From assembly GCF_000797445.1 (NCBI RefSeq), contig NZ_JSWF01000028.1:62001-126000 (forward strand): 64,000 nt of DNA, in the 5' to 3' direction. This document shows, in pieces, positions 43,590 to 51,559 of the stretch. This DNA is from Lacinutrix jangbogonensis. GTDB lineage: Bacteria; Bacteroidota; Bacteroidia; Flavobacteriales; Flavobacteriaceae. The stretch's first letter is position 1, and each line of letters begins with the position of its first letter. The notes beneath the pieces were generated by a model. That model was not told the origin of the DNA. It did not search any database and worked only from the letters and a program-made list of their open reading frames with translations. Made by a program: the position numbers and the translations under genes.

Positions 43590-44522
43590 ATGAGTAAAAG
43601 AACTAGTTATCTTCTAGGTATTTTGCTAACGATTATTTTCGGTACTATTTTGTATTACTTTTTTTGTTGCAAGCCATGTTTGGAAGCCGCTAATAAAGAG
43701 GCAGAAGGTGAAAATATAGTTGCAGAACCAGAAGCAAAAGCCGTTACAAAAAATGCTTTTTCGGCAATAGATTCAAAAAGCAGTTTGAAATTTGATGCTA
43801 GCGATAACTTTAATTTTAAAGGCTCTGCTTTTTCTGTTTTAGAGCCTGTATCTAAAGGATTAAAATCCGAAATAGAAAGTCTTTCAACATATATAAAAGA
43901 CAACCCAGGTAAAAATATTGATATTACTGGATACTATAAGAGTGAAGAAAATAACACATCTGCATTTCCTAATCTTGGATTAGCAAGAGCAAATGCAGTA
44001 AAAAACTATTTTGTGTCTCATGGAATGTCTTCAAAAGTAATTAATACCTATGGAAAATTGGATAATGGTTTAGTTCCAGATACTTCGAATAGATATTATG
44101 GACCTTTATCTTATAATATAAAAACTATAGATGCGAATAATACTAGTGAATCTGATAGATTAAAAGCCCTTCACGATGCTATTATAACGAATCCACTAGT
44201 ATTATATTTTGATACCGCTTCCGCATCCATTAACCTCAATGCCGAACAACGTGATAAAGTAGCTAGAATATTAAGGTTTATAGATAAAGCGGATAAGGCT
44301 TCAATAAAAACGATCGGGCATTCGGATAATTCTGGAAATAAAGACACAAATATTAGATTAGCTTTAGATAGGGCAGAATTTGCTAAAAATTACCTCGTTA
44401 GAAACGGCATATTATCTAGTAAAATTAATTCTTTCTCCAAAGGATCAAGTGAGCCAATTGCAGATAATAATACCGAAGAGGGTAAAGCAAAAAACAGAAG
44501 AGTAGTAGTAACATTAAATTAA
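43590..44522 (+). CDS. OmpA-family protein
   Basis: 310 residues. One membrane segment at about 7-25 followed by CC. Residues about 95-155 form a first OmpA-like half (LSTYIKDNPGKNIDITGYY, LGLARANAVKNYFVSHG); the canonical OmpA/MotB domain is at about 195-310: VLYFDTASASINL, IKTIGHSDNSGNKDTNIRLALDRA and GKAKNRRVVV. It should bind peptidoglycan. The HHH-domain protein 21 bases downstream is probably its operon partner. Confidence 0.9.
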   Translation: MSKRTSYLLGILLTIIFGTILYYFFCCKPCLEAANKEAEGENIVAEPEAKAVTKNAFSAIDSKSSLKFDASDNFNFKGSAFSVLEPVSKGLKSEIESLSTYIKDNPGKNIDITGYYKSEENNTSAFPNLGLARANAVKNYFVSHGMSSKVINTYGKLDNGLVPDTSNRYYGPLSYNIKTIDANNTSESDRLKALHDAIITNPLVLYFDTASASINLNAEQRDKVARILRFIDKADKASIKTIGHSDNSGNKDTNIRLALDRAEFAKNYLVRNGILSSKINSFSKGSSEPIADNNTEEGKAKNRRVVVTLN

Positions 44523-44543
44523 CAATTAAATATATATATAATT

Positions 44544-45140
44544 ATGACTTTATTAATATCAAACATATCATGTTGGTTAATACCATTACTAGTAGGAGTA
44601 ATTTGTGGAATTTTAGGCTACTTATTAGGACGCCTTTTAGGTGGTGAAAGCAATGATAACGCTAACGAAGTAGATGTTTATAAAAACAGAATTTCTAAGT
44701 TAGAAGCAGATTTAGAGGCTTGTAAGGCAAGTAAAAAATCTACATTTTCTGGAGGGAATTCTTCTGGAGGAGAAATAGCTACTAAGGCAACAAAATCAAT
44801 AGCAGGAGAGGATTCAGTTAGTTCTAGTGTGTCAATTCCTGTCACTTTTGATGGAGCAGCAGCAAAAGTAGCATTCGGGAAAAAGATAAAAGAAGACGAT
44901 TTAACGGTTGTTGAAGGTATTGGACCAAAAATTAAAGAGTTATTTCATAACCATGAGGTAACCACTTGGGCAGGTTTAGCAGATTGCTCTGTAGATAGGT
45001 GTAAAGAAGTTTTAAAAAGTGGTGGAAAGCGTTTCGAAATCCATAAGCCCGGAACGTGGCCAGATCAAGCTAAAATAGCAGCTTCTGGAGAATGGCAAAA
45101 ATTAAAAGAATGGCAAAACTCCTTAGATGGAGGAAAATAA
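44544..45140 (+). CDS. Membrane-anchored protein with C-terminal helix-hairpin-helix domain
   Basis: 198 residues. One membrane helix at about 8-29 with a Gly-rich face (GVICGILGYLLGRLLGG), a short coiled region (about 42-62), a Ser/Gly linker, then an HHH-type domain with VVEGIGPKIKELFHNHEV and KSGGKRFEIHKPGTWPDQA. Such domains occur in Bacteroidetes beside OmpA proteins. Despite the DNA-binding-like hairpin, its location suggests an envelope role. Ends before a strong terminator. Confidence 0.82.
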   Translation: MTLLISNISCWLIPLLVGVICGILGYLLGRLLGGESNDNANEVDVYKNRISKLEADLEACKASKKSTFSGGNSSGGEIATKATKSIAGEDSVSSSVSIPVTFDGAAAKVAFGKKIKEDDLTVVEGIGPKIKELFHNHEVTTWAGLADCSVDRCKEVLKSGGKRFEIHKPGTWPDQAKIAASGEWQKLKEWQNSLDGGK

Positions 45141-45162
45141 TTTTTTTTCCAAAAAAATTTAA

Positions 45163-45207
45163 AAATCGTTTCTTCCATAATTTTTTGGAGAAACGGTTTT
45201 TTTATAG
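45163..45207 (+). terminator. Intrinsic terminator of the OmpA-HHH operon
   Basis: AAATCGTTTCTTCCA pairs with TGGAGAAACGGTTT, followed by T7. Confidence 0.8.
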
Positions 45208-45627
45208 AACCTATTTTAGCCTAAAATGGTGATACTCCAAACTCTTCATGTAATAAAACCAATAGAATAATAGGTCTGTTAAGCCTTCATAAAAGCGTAT
45301 TTACTTTTTATTGAGTTAGAGGTAGTCTAGTAAATTGAACATGGTTTTCTAAACAGAATTCAAGTCGCCTAAAAATATGTAATCCAAGCTGTTTTAGCTA
45401 TACTAAATGGTTAAAAATAGAGTAACTTTGGCCTGTAACAAGTATCACTCACAAGTACGACCAAAACTCCAAAAACTGATGTCTTAAAAAAAGAGTAAAA
45501 AACAAATAGAATCATTTTTTGATCTACTTCTAGATTTTCAATTTAAAGCACTCAGTACCTAATAAAAAGGTTATAGACTAAGTAACATAATTGCTTTTTT
45601 TTTAACTTTACACTTAAAATATTTAAT
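45208..45627. other. Gene-free region with possible minus-strand coding remnant
   Basis: About 420 bases with no supported gene. On the minus strand at about 45222-45300 a short open stretch reads YEGLTDLLFYWFYYMKSLEY before a stop, protein-like but only about 28 codons and without a start. The remainder, including a nine-T run just before the M28 gene, shows no recognisable element; the promoter of that gene should lie near 45590-45610. Confidence 0.3.
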
Positions 45628-46563
45628 ATGAAAATAACATATCCATTATACATTATAGCACTTAGTTCTTCGCTAATTACTTGTAAAGCACAAACGGCTG
45701 AAGCGCCTAAAAATGTTGAAAATACAACTGCAATTACCAATTATTCCTATTCAACGGAAGCCTTACTAAAAAACATTAAAACCTTATCCTCTGACGCTTT
45801 TGAAGGTAGAAGAACAGGAACAGAAGGAGCAAAAAAAGCAAAAGAATATATTATAGAACGTTTTGTAGAATTAGACGTAAAGCCTTTAGGATCTAATTAT
45901 GGACAGCCTTTTACCTTTGGAAATTATCAAGCTGAAAATATTTTAGGATTAGTTAAAGGGACAGAAAACACTCGAAAATATATTGTCCTGTCGGCTCATT
46001 ACGATCATGAAGGAATAAAAGGAGGTAAAATATATAATGGAGCAGATGATGATGCTTCTGGTATTAGTGCATTGTTTGCTTTTGCTGAATACTTTAAAAC
46101 CAATCCACCAAAATACAATGTGATTTTAGCGGCTTTCGATGCCGAAGAATTAGGACTTAAAGGCGCTTATCATTTTGTAAAAGACAATACTATCCAGCAA
46201 AGAAATATTGTTTTAAACTTAAATATGGACATGATAAGCCGAAGCGAAAAAAACGAACTCTTTGCAGTTGGAACGCGATATTACCCGCAGTTAAAACCAA
46301 CTATAGAAGGTTTTAAAGATGTAGGAAAGGTAGACTTACTAATGGGTCATGAAGGGTTAGGAGATGGAGATAACTGGACTAATTCTAGCGATCACGCTGC
46401 TTTTCATAAAGCAGAGATTCCTTTTATTTATTTTGGTGTTGCAGATCATGAAGATTACCATAAACCAACAGACGATTTCGAACGTATAGACAACCAATTT
46501 TATCAAGATGCAGTAGAAACTATTATTCAGGTTTTTACAAAATTTGATGCTTTAGAATTATAA
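45628..46563 (+). CDS. M28-family zinc aminopeptidase, secreted
   Basis: 311 residues. Lipoprotein-like signal (ALSSSLITC; Cys19). PA-less M28 domain with a full set of ligands: AHYDHEG, GADDDASG, FDAEELGLKGA (catalytic Glu), NLNMDMI and ADHEDYHKPTDDFERI. It should release N-terminal residues from peptides in the periplasm or at the outer membrane. Five bases upstream of the MutS-like gene, so possibly co-transcribed. Confidence 0.92.
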   Translation: MKITYPLYIIALSSSLITCKAQTAEAPKNVENTTAITNYSYSTEALLKNIKTLSSDAFEGRRTGTEGAKKAKEYIIERFVELDVKPLGSNYGQPFTFGNYQAENILGLVKGTENTRKYIVLSAHYDHEGIKGGKIYNGADDDASGISALFAFAEYFKTNPPKYNVILAAFDAEELGLKGAYHFVKDNTIQQRNIVLNLNMDMISRSEKNELFAVGTRYYPQLKPTIEGFKDVGKVDLLMGHEGLGDGDNWTNSSDHAAFHKAEIPFIYFGVADHEDYHKPTDDFERIDNQFYQDAVETIIQVFTKFDALEL

Positions 46564-46568
46564 AATTA

Positions 46569-47456
46569 ATGCAAGATTCAATTTCATATTATCAAGAACA
46601 ATTAGCAACTTATAAGGCTGAGGTTTCTAAAATTTATAAACAACTTACAGCTTTAAGTACGGCAAGATTAATTCTCTTTATTGGGACAGTTATTGGTGTG
46701 TATTTTACTTTTAACAATTGGCACATAGCACTTGGTTTTGGTTTAGTTGGTGTTATCGCATTTCTGTATTTATTATCAAAACATACAGCATTAAAATCTG
46801 AACACAGTTTAAAAAAGGCCTTAGTGTCTATTAACGAAGAAGAACTAAAAATTGGTTCCGGAGACTTTTTTCATAGAAAAGAAGGACAAGAATTCCAAGA
46901 TCCACAGCACAATTATGCTTTGGATATCGATTTGTTTGGTCGTGGTTCTTTCTTTCAGTTTGTAGATAGAACTGCAACAAAAATTGGTGCTTTAGCATTG
47001 TCTAATGTCTTAAAAGCAAATGATATTTCAAATATAGAAAAGAGACAAGAAGCGATACAAGAACTCTCTTCAAAATCAGAATGGAGACAATATTTTCAAG
47101 CTACTGCAGACTTAATTAAAGTGGAAACCAAGCCAGATCAAATTGTGAAATGGTTACACAAACACCAATCGTTTTTACCTAAAGCATTAAAGCGATTACC
47201 ATTAGTGTTTGCTATTGGCTCTTTATTACTTCTCGTTTTAGGGATAACCAAAGTGATATCTATAGAATTTTTTGGCTATTGGTTATTAGTAGGACTAGCA
47301 TTAACAGGTAAATATTTAAAAAAGATAAATGATTTAGCGGCTAATACAGATAAAATTCGTGATACGTTTAGGCAGTATGCACATTTGTTACATGCCATAG
47401 AAACCGAAAGTTTCACTTCCGAATTACTTCAGGAAAAGCAAAAAAAATTCAGTTAA
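46569..47456 (+). CDS. Membrane-anchored MutS homologue, N-terminal part (frame lost at A8 run)
   Basis: 295 residues. Helical N-terminus, two membrane segments at about 33-70, a MutS-core-like helical domain (AALSN-type VDRTATKIGALALSNVLK), another hydrophobic pair at about 210-250, then a coiled region. The frame stops shortly after a run of eight A residues (47440-47447). With nine A the text continues KKIQLKDKKASTILTDLSK straight into the next frame. The full protein would be about 589 residues, the usual size of the Bacteroidetes membrane MutS-like proteins. Confidence 0.85.
   Translation: MQDSISYYQEQLATYKAEVSKIYKQLTALSTARLILFIGTVIGVYFTFNNWHIALGFGLVGVIAFLYLLSKHTALKSEHSLKKALVSINEEELKIGSGDFFHRKEGQEFQDPQHNYALDIDLFGRGSFFQFVDRTATKIGALALSNVLKANDISNIEKRQEAIQELSSKSEWRQYFQATADLIKVETKPDQIVKWLHKHQSFLPKALKRLPLVFAIGSLLLLVLGITKVISIEFFGYWLLVGLALTGKYLKKINDLAANTDKIRDTFRQYAHLLHAIETESFTSELLQEKQKKFS
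47440..47447 (+). other. A8 run at which the MutS-like reading frame changes
   Basis: In-frame codons are CAA AAA AAA TTC. A -1 slip on A AAA AAA, or one additional A, continues as ATT CAG TTA into the downstream frame. Same arrangement as in the CBS, CPBP and thioredoxin-like genes. Confidence 0.5.
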
Positions 47457-47488
47457 AAGATAAAAAAGCATCTACTATTTTAACCGAT

Positions 47489-48337
47489 TTGTCCAAGGCG
47501 ATGGATGCTTTAGATAATAGAAATAATCTTATTTCTGCCATTTTTGGGAATGGTTATTTCTTAACAGATATAAAAAACAGTTTGGTCATTGAACAATGGA
47601 TTGAATCCTATCATGATAAAGTAGAAGATTGGTTTGAAGTTGTAACATTTTTCGATGCTTACAATAGTTTAGGAAACTATGCTTTTAATCACAAACAATA
47701 TGTGTATCCTAAAATTTTGGAGATAGGCAAACAAACCACAGTAAGTGAATTAGGACATCCATTATTAAAAACCGAAAAGCGTATTGATAATGACTTCAAG
47801 ATTGAAAACGAACAGTTTTTTATTATTACAGGTGCAAATATGGCTGGAAAAAGCACGTTTTTAAGAACGGTTTCCTTGCATATTGTTATGGCAAACGTTG
47901 GTTTGCCAGTGTGTGCAAAGTCTAGCGAATATGTTCCTGTAAAACTGATTACTAGCATGAGAACAAGCGACTCTTTAACCGATGACAGTTCCTACTTCTT
48001 TAGTGAGTTAACGCGCTTAAAGCACATTGTTGATGCTATTAAAACGGATAGCTATTTTATTATTCTAGACGAAATTCTAAAAGGCACTAACAGCACAGAT
48101 AAAGCTATTGGTTCAAGAAAATTTGTGGAGAAATTGGTAGCTAGCAATGCCACAGGTATTATTGCAACGCACGATTTAAGTCTTTGCGAAATTGAAAAAG
48201 AACTTGAGGAAGTGAAAAACTACTATTTTGATGCCCAGATTATTGATGATGAGCTGTATTTCGATTACACTTTCAAGCAAGGCATTTGCCAGAATATGAA
48301 TGCGAGTTTCTTATTGAAGAAGATGGAAATAGTTTAA
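47489..48337 (+). CDS. MutS homologue, C-terminal ATPase part
   Basis: 282 residues from ATG 47489, but the frame is coding back to the A8 run, so this is the second half of the preceding gene. It contains the MutS ATPase: Walker A TGANMAGKSTFLRT, then RTSDSLTDDSSYFFSEL, Walker B YFIILDEILKGTNSTD and the IIATHDLSL switch. MutS-type ATPases without the mismatch-reading domain are not classical repair proteins; in this membrane-bound subgroup the role is unknown. If not joined, this part would be a soluble ATPase fragment. Confidence 0.88.
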   Translation: MSKAMDALDNRNNLISAIFGNGYFLTDIKNSLVIEQWIESYHDKVEDWFEVVTFFDAYNSLGNYAFNHKQYVYPKILEIGKQTTVSELGHPLLKTEKRIDNDFKIENEQFFIITGANMAGKSTFLRTVSLHIVMANVGLPVCAKSSEYVPVKLITSMRTSDSLTDDSSYFFSELTRLKHIVDAIKTDSYFIILDEILKGTNSTDKAIGSRKFVEKLVASNATGIIATHDLSLCEIEKELEEVKNYYFDAQIIDDELYFDYTFKQGICQNMNASFLLKKMEIV

Positions 48338-48507
48338 AAAGCGGTTATTTTTTAATTATTTTTTTTATCACTTGATGATCTTCATTGTTAATTAGTTTCA
48401 AAAAATCATTTTGATTTTTATGTCAAACTCTCAGAATTTATTTCATCCATCTACCTCTCTTTAGTTAAAAAAGAGAGGAATGCATTCAGCAATGTTTAGA
48501 TGTTAAT

Positions 48508-49407
48508 TTATAATTTATTTTCCAATTTAATCTTTTCTAACATCTCCAAAGCATTCTTATCGTCTGGTTTTAAAACTAATACTTTATGGTAGTTTTTTAG
48601 TGCTTCTTTATAATTTTCTGTAACAAAATATGCTTCGGCTAAACTATCAAAAACATTTGCATCAAGTGGAAATAGTTTAGCGTTTAAATCTAAAACATAC
48701 ATGGCTTTTTCTGTTTGATCACTTCTTAAATAGACATAACCAAAAGAATTTAATTCACGACTTCCTTTAGTATATTGTGCCATTTTAGGTATAAAACTTG
48801 CTTCAACAGATTTAAGCGAATCTATAGAACTCCTTTCAATAACATTATAAAGATAACTTGTAATATAGTAGTTTGATCTATATTTATCAGTTGTAATAAT
48901 TTTTAAAATATCGCGCTCAAAAGTTTCCTTTGGATGTTCTACAATTCTATTTACTTCTTTACCATCTTTATAAAAAATAAAGGTTGGGACTTTGTGAATA
49001 TTTAATCCTTTTTCTTCTCCATTTGGACTTTGTTTGTAAGCCTCATCACTTCTATCTAAAGCTATAACTTCCAGTTGATTCATAGGGAAATTTGCAGTTT
49101 CCAAAACATTATAGAACCTAGGAACTTCTTGTTTACTATCTCCACACCAAGTGCCTAAAAATGCTTTAATAGTATAGTTTTTTACGTCTTTTTTAAGCGT
49201 TTTAACGAGGTCTTTGTTTACAATATAATCGTCGTAGTTTTTGTTAAACCATGCTTTAAAAGGTAAAGACTGTAGACCGCTTTTATTAATTTCTCCAAGA
49301 AGCATGTCTTTATTGTCTCCATATTTTACTAGCTTGTTTATGGTTTGCCCATTGCTAAAAGAAAGGCAAAGGCAAGTAATGATTGTAAAAATAACTGTTC
49401 GTGTCAT
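48508..49407 (-). CDS. Secreted thioredoxin-fold protein with TPR-like C-terminus
   Basis: 299 residues from ATG 49407, where a signal peptide begins (MTRTVIFTIITCLCLSFSNG); an in-frame ATG at 49449 would only add a hydrophilic leader. The thioredoxin domain (about 65-175) has FLGTWCGDSKQEVPRF: a CxxS active site with one Cys only, so no dithiol chemistry. The cis-Pro segment HKVPTFIFYKDGKEV is present. Residues 215-299 contain TPR-like helices (NVFDSLAEAYFVTENYKEAL). Probably periplasmic; substrate unknown. Confidence 0.85.
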   Translation of the reverse strand: MTRTVIFTIITCLCLSFSNGQTINKLVKYGDNKDMLLGEINKSGLQSLPFKAWFNKNYDDYIVNKDLVKTLKKDVKNYTIKAFLGTWCGDSKQEVPRFYNVLETANFPMNQLEVIALDRSDEAYKQSPNGEEKGLNIHKVPTFIFYKDGKEVNRIVEHPKETFERDILKIITTDKYRSNYYITSYLYNVIERSSIDSLKSVEASFIPKMAQYTKGSRELNSFGYVYLRSDQTEKAMYVLDLNAKLFPLDANVFDSLAEAYFVTENYKEALKNYHKVLVLKPDDKNALEMLEKIKLENKL

Positions 49408-49677
49408 GATGATTGATTTTAAATGTTTTTTAAAGGTCACATGTTGCATCCATTTTGCATTTTTTACTCAATTTCATAGTTGAGTTATGGATGGTTCATG
49501 ATGCTTGATTTATTAGTTAAACCAAAAGTAAATCTAGAATCATTTATTTTCTAAAAATCTGTACCAACAGCAAACTTAAAGTAGCAAACGAAAACTATTG
49601 ATGTCGTTTGCATTACCAAACACGGTTTTTATACTTCGTTTTTTGATGGTTAACTTAATTCTAAGTACTTTTCACTT

Positions 49678-50655
49678 GTGAAACAATCTTTTATAAAAAA
49701 ACACGGCTCTCAAACATTAGTACATATCCTATTTTGGATGCTTTTTGTGTTTGTATCGCTTTCTGTATTTTCCCGGTATTACTGGAAGGAAAATCCATTT
49801 TTACAGTATTTGTCTATACTTGTCGTTATTGTTTATATCAACAATTTATTGTTGCTACCATTTTTCGTTAAGAAAAAGTGGTACATACCTTATGTGTTTG
49901 TATTTGCTATTATTTCCTTTTTAGCTACACAATTGTATTGTAATGTGTTTGCAGAATGTGGTTGTTCTATAATGAAATGCCTAAGTGATTACCTCTGGCA
50001 AACTTTAGTACCACTTATTTTCTTTTCGTTTGTTTGGGTTCTATACCGCTTTATTGAAAAGGAAGCTGAGGTGGAGCAAGTAAAAAAAGAACATGCAGAA
50101 ATGGAACTAAAATTCTTGAAATCGCAAATAAATCCGCATGTGTTGTTTAATAATTTAAACACCATTTATTCTTATGCTATTGAAAAACCTTCGGAAACTC
50201 CAGAGCTTATTTTAATGCTTTCCGATAATTTAAAACATGTGTTATATGAAAGTAATGCTAAAACAATTTCACTAGAAAAAGAACTTCAATTTTTAGACAA
50301 TTATATCAAGTTTCAGCGCATAAGAACCGAAGGTGTAAAACAGATTTTCTATAAAACCGAAGTCCATTCTAAAAACCAGAAAATAGCACCTTTGTTGTTA
50401 ATTACAATAATAGAAAATGCTTTTAAACACAGCACTTTAAATAGTGATATTTCAATTTCTATTATAGAGAATGAAGGTGTATTAGAATGCATTTGTAGTA
50501 ACGATTATAATAAAGAGAAAGTGAGTTCAACCGACTTTAAAATTGGTTTACAGAACTTAGAAAAACGATTGAAATTAATTTATAAAGACAATTATACTTT
50601 TAATATTACAAAAGCCGAACAGTTTGTTTTGACTTTAAAATTAGATTTAAAATAA
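49678..50655 (+). CDS. LytS/YehU-type sensor histidine kinase
   Basis: 325 residues, GTG start. Four membrane helices (about 13-130), a short coiled coil, then the His_kinase domain with LKSQINPHVLFNNLNTIYSY (phospho-acceptor His) and a HATPase_c-like part with IENAFKHS and GLQNLEKRL. This is the short intramembrane type common in Bacteroidetes. It pairs with the LytTR response regulator 124 bases downstream; a dispersed repeat occupies the gap. Confidence 0.93.
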   Translation: MKQSFIKKHGSQTLVHILFWMLFVFVSLSVFSRYYWKENPFLQYLSILVVIVYINNLLLLPFFVKKKWYIPYVFVFAIISFLATQLYCNVFAECGCSIMKCLSDYLWQTLVPLIFFSFVWVLYRFIEKEAEVEQVKKEHAEMELKFLKSQINPHVLFNNLNTIYSYAIEKPSETPELILMLSDNLKHVLYESNAKTISLEKELQFLDNYIKFQRIRTEGVKQIFYKTEVHSKNQKIAPLLLITIIENAFKHSTLNSDISISIIENEGVLECICSNDYNKEKVSSTDFKIGLQNLEKRLKLIYKDNYTFNITKAEQFVLTLKLDLK

Positions 50656-50665
50656 ATTACGATTC

Positions 50666-50768
50666 TGTCAGTTCGAGTGAAATTGTTTTTTACAATTTTT
50701 TATCGAGAACATTTAAAAGACTTCTAGATACAATTTCGTTAAAAATCGAAACCACTCGAAGTGATACA
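50666..50768. repeat. Dispersed intergenic repeat, second copy of the 21169 type
   Basis: Reads CTGTCAGTTCGAGTGAAATT, TTTATCGAGAAC, CTTCTAGATACAATTTCG and CCACTCGAAGTGATA, with ends that can pair (TTCGAGTG with CACTCGAA) to form a long hairpin. It resembles the 21169-21232 element. It lies between the kinase and regulator genes. Confidence 0.65.
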
Positions 50769-50779
50769 AATATTAAACA

Positions 50780-51475
50780 ATGACCTGCATAATAATAGAA
50801 GACGAAATTCCAGCTCAAAACATCCTAAAAAATTTCTTAGGTAAGCTCCCAAACATGGAATTAAAAGGTGTATTTCAAGCAGCTATTGAAGCACATTCGT
50901 TTTTAAAAAACGAAACAGTAGATCTTGTTTTTTTAGACATTAATCTGCCAGACATTTCAGGAATAGATTTTATTAAAACGATTAAAAATCCACCAGCTAT
51001 AATAATGACTACGGCTTATCCAGATTATGCAGCAGAGAGTTTTGCGCTTGAAACTATCGTAGATTATTTAGTAAAACCTTTTTCGTTTGATAGGTTCATA
51101 AAAGCAATCAATAAAGCTGAAAATTTTATACAAAAACCAGAAATCACTTCCGAAGAAAACACTACTGAAATTCTGTTTTTAAACGTCGATAAAACACATC
51201 ACAAAATAATTATTAACGACATCTTATATATTGAAAGCGATAGGAATTATATTACTGTGGTTACAAAAACACAAAAACTATCGTATATCGATTCTCTTAA
51301 AAATTGGGTTGAGAAGTTGCCAGAAAGTAGCTTTATTCAAATTCATAAATCCTATGTTATTAATCGACGTTTTGTCGATAAAATCGCCGGGAATGAAATT
51401 TATGTTTCAGGAAATAGATTGCCTGTCGGTAGAACTTATAAGCAGGAATTGTTGAGTAAGTTGAAGATTGGGTAA
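50780..51475 (+). CDS. LytTR-family response regulator
   Basis: 231 residues. Receiver domain (1-118) with acidic pocket Glu7-Asp8, phospho-acceptor Asp53 (VFLDINLPD), Thr in MTTAYP and Lys in LVKPFSF. LytTR DNA-binding domain (about 132-231): DILYIESDRNYITVVT, FIQIHKSYVINRRFVDKI and LPVGRTYKQELL. It acts with the adjacent LytS-type kinase. Targets unknown. Confidence 0.95.
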   Translation: MTCIIIEDEIPAQNILKNFLGKLPNMELKGVFQAAIEAHSFLKNETVDLVFLDINLPDISGIDFIKTIKNPPAIIMTTAYPDYAAESFALETIVDYLVKPFSFDRFIKAINKAENFIQKPEITSEENTTEILFLNVDKTHHKIIINDILYIESDRNYITVVTKTQKLSYIDSLKNWVEKLPESSFIQIHKSYVINRRFVDKIAGNEIYVSGNRLPVGRTYKQELLSKLKIG

Positions 51476-51477
51476 AT

Positions 51478-51515
51478 AAAAAAGATCTGTTAGGTGTTTA
51501 AAACCTTACAGATCT
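51478..51515 (-). terminator. Terminator between the response regulator and the S46 peptidase
   Basis: Stem AGATCTGTTAGGT / ACCTTACAGATCT (12 of 13 paired), with a T run on the minus-strand side. It should end the S46 peptidase transcript and may also stop the convergent one. Confidence 0.65.
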
Positions 51516-51559
51516 AATATTCTATAATTTGCGACTGCAAACTGAAGAATGCCTTATGC

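Noticed and set aside
48454-48478. Hairpin CCTCTCTTT / AAAGAGAGG between the MutS and thioredoxin/TPR genes
   Set aside because: No T tract follows and only one copy is seen, so neither terminator nor repeat can be supported.
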